Positions 63,061 through 64,000 of a DNA stretch of 64,000 nt are shown here, piece by piece (position 1 is the stretch's first letter; every line of letters begins with the position of its first letter). The translations under genes and the position numbers were made by a program. Under the pieces are notes generated by a model that was given only the letters and a program-made list of their open reading frames with translations, ran no database searches and had not been told where the DNA came from. The stretch spans positions 62,001 through 126,000 of the forward strand of contig NZ_CAKJTI010000006.1 in the NCBI RefSeq assembly GCF_917563915.1. Direction: 5' to 3'. The DNA is from Bacillus rhizoplanae (lineage in GTDB: Bacteria > Bacillota > Bacilli > Bacillales > Bacillaceae_G).

Positions 63061-64000
63061 TTATTTTTTGGAGTTCATTCGTTCTTTCCGCTCCCATAAG
63101 CTTAAATGCATGTACGGATCAAACGCCCATTCTGTATAGCCGTTATCTTTATACAATCCAAAGTGCAAGTGAGGCGGGAATTTACCTGCTGTTCCAGGCG
63201 GACCATAACCAGTGCTGCCGACAAATCCAATGACAGTTCCAGGCTCGACGATTTGTCTGAGTTGTATTTCTTTTGAAAATCCGCCTAAATGTGCGTAGTA
63301 ATGGTAGTTGTTATATAAGTCGCGAATACCAATGCGCCAGCCGCCAAGACGATTCCAACCTTTCGTTTCAATAATGCCATAGCAAGTAGAACGAACAGGT
63401 ACACCATAGCCGGCAAAAATATCTGTTCCTTCATGCATACGCCGTCCGCCAAAGCTTCGTTTAGCACCAAATGTACTGCGGTAACTATGATCGCTGCGAA
63501 CAGGCAGAGGGAAAGCGTTACCTTCTAAATTAATCCGATTGTAATGTTTGTACATACGAGCGTAACCTAATATTAACTCTACTGTTTTCGCGCGTTGGTA
63601 GTATTCCCACAACATGATTTTTAGCTGTTCTCGATTTGTCCCGCGTTTCCCTAATATAGTAGCCATTGTATAGAGAACATCTTTTTCATTATTTGCGTCT
63701 GCCAATCCATCGTTGTTTCCGTCTAACCCCATGCCTCCAAATAAGGAGATTGTGTACAGTTTTGTATCATGAGGGTCTGGATTTGCTGGCCCGGACCATA
63801 CTTCTGGTTTGAAGTAAATAGAGATAATAGCATCTGGCTTTTTCGGAATATCGCGGCGAACAGCACGGATATTCCGCTCGTATTGATCGATGGCAGCGAA
63901 GTAGTACCATGGAATAAGGGAGGCTGTCTCCATTTCTTTATATAATGTCATTCGCTTCATGTATATGTCTTCTTGCTTGTTTTCTTGTCCGTAAACAATG
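63061..64000 (-). CDS. lytH: M23 family peptidase LytH, 5' end outside the window
   Basis: At least 312 residues are present and the frame stays open to the right edge (IVYGQENKQEDIY before the first ATG at 63960), so the N-terminus with its signal segment lies beyond. The C-terminal domain has the M23 metal motifs MHEGTDIFAGYG (His, Asp) and FPPHLHFGLY (HxH). In B. subtilis LytH is a sporulation L-Ala-D-Glu endopeptidase that shapes cortex peptidoglycan. A 7-bp hairpin (TAACCGC with GCGGTTA) overlaps its stop codon. Confidence 0.9.
   Translation of the reverse strand, partial: IVYGQENKQEDIYMKRMTLYKEMETASLIPWYYFAAIDQYERNIRAVRRDIPKKPDAIISIYFKPEVWSGPANPDPHDTKLYTISLFGGMGLDGNNDGLADANNEKDVLYTMATILGKRGTNREQLKIMLWEYYQRAKTVELILGYARMYKHYNRINLEGNAFPLPVRSDHSYRSTFGAKRSFGGRRMHEGTDIFAGYGVPVRSTCYGIIETKGWNRLGGWRIGIRDLYNNYHYYAHLGGFSKEIQLRQIVEPGTVIGFVGSTGYGPPGTAGKFPPHLHFGLYKDNGYTEWAFDPYMHLSLWERKERMNSKK

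Overview
The window looks like chromosomal DNA of a Bacillus cereus group bacterium (B. cereus, B. thuringiensis or B. anthracis type). The evidence is low GC, strong GGAGG-type ribosome sites, sporulation genes, and at least eleven full or decayed copies of a hairpin repeat that I recognise as the B. cereus-group element bcr1. From about 49.4 kb to the end the gene order follows B. subtilis (yusI, gcvH, yusF, yusE, yusD, metNPQ, sufCDSUB, yunD, yunC, yunB, lytH), and from about 33 to 42 kb it follows the yusU, proline dehydrogenase, yuzL, fadN-fadA-fadE order. I see no plasmid or prophage block.

Layout. 0-8 kb: an ECF sigma factor with a DUF4179 partner, a DedA protein whose start codon is unclear, a thioester-domain surface protein, an ArsR regulator, an amino acid:sodium symporter and a nucleoside transporter. 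8-14.1 kb: two related group II introns, both placed just after hairpin terminators, around a Rex-controlled NADH dehydrogenase operon; then ferritin, a MazG-like enzyme, a LOG-family enzyme and a PerR-boxed Dps. 14.2-19.2 kb: a small HEXXH protein, a MarR-pirin pair with two palindromic operators, a secreted neutral protease, an Fe-S maturation factor and a methyltransferase. 19.2-24.9 kb: a T-box methionyl-tRNA synthetase gene cut by one stop codon, a two-repeat protein, a YdeI protein with a C-terminal CDGSH motif, a GNAT fragment, a second DedA protein and a small membrane protein. 25-32.5 kb: YitT, a small membrane ORF upstream of yidC that resembles the MifM stalling system, a Thr T-box with a SteT-like transporter, a small gene broken by bcr1, a TrmB regulator and a decayed chemotaxis receptor. 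32.5-44.8 kb: thiamine-binding protein, proline dehydrogenase, a Dac-like protein, YuzL, the fad operon, an MBL hydrolase-TetR pair, and CotF-like spore proteins. 45-49 kb: Rex-boxed lactate dehydrogenase with a PTS-like permease, a PAP2 phosphatase, and a repeat-rich stretch. 49.4-64 kb: GcvH, redox proteins, the SAM-riboswitch methionine ABC transporter, the suf Fe-S operon, and yunD-yunC-yunB-lytH.

How genes work together. Redox control joins ndh and ldh, since each has a Rex-like operator. Iron, sulfur and peroxide handling recurs: ferritin, Dps, a SufT-like protein, the suf operon and methionine uptake. Fatty acid oxidation has a FadR palindrome in front of fadN. Three RNA leaders are present: Met T-box, Thr T-box and SAM-I.

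The strongest candidate for an under-described system is the ORF at 26430-26723 with the hairpin at 26701-26733 that covers part of the yidC ribosome site. The most informative mobile-DNA observation is a bcr1 copy nested in a second repeat family (20-bp period, ATATCGGCGC core) for which empty-site copies exist in the same window. All calls come from reading the sequence; no database search was run.
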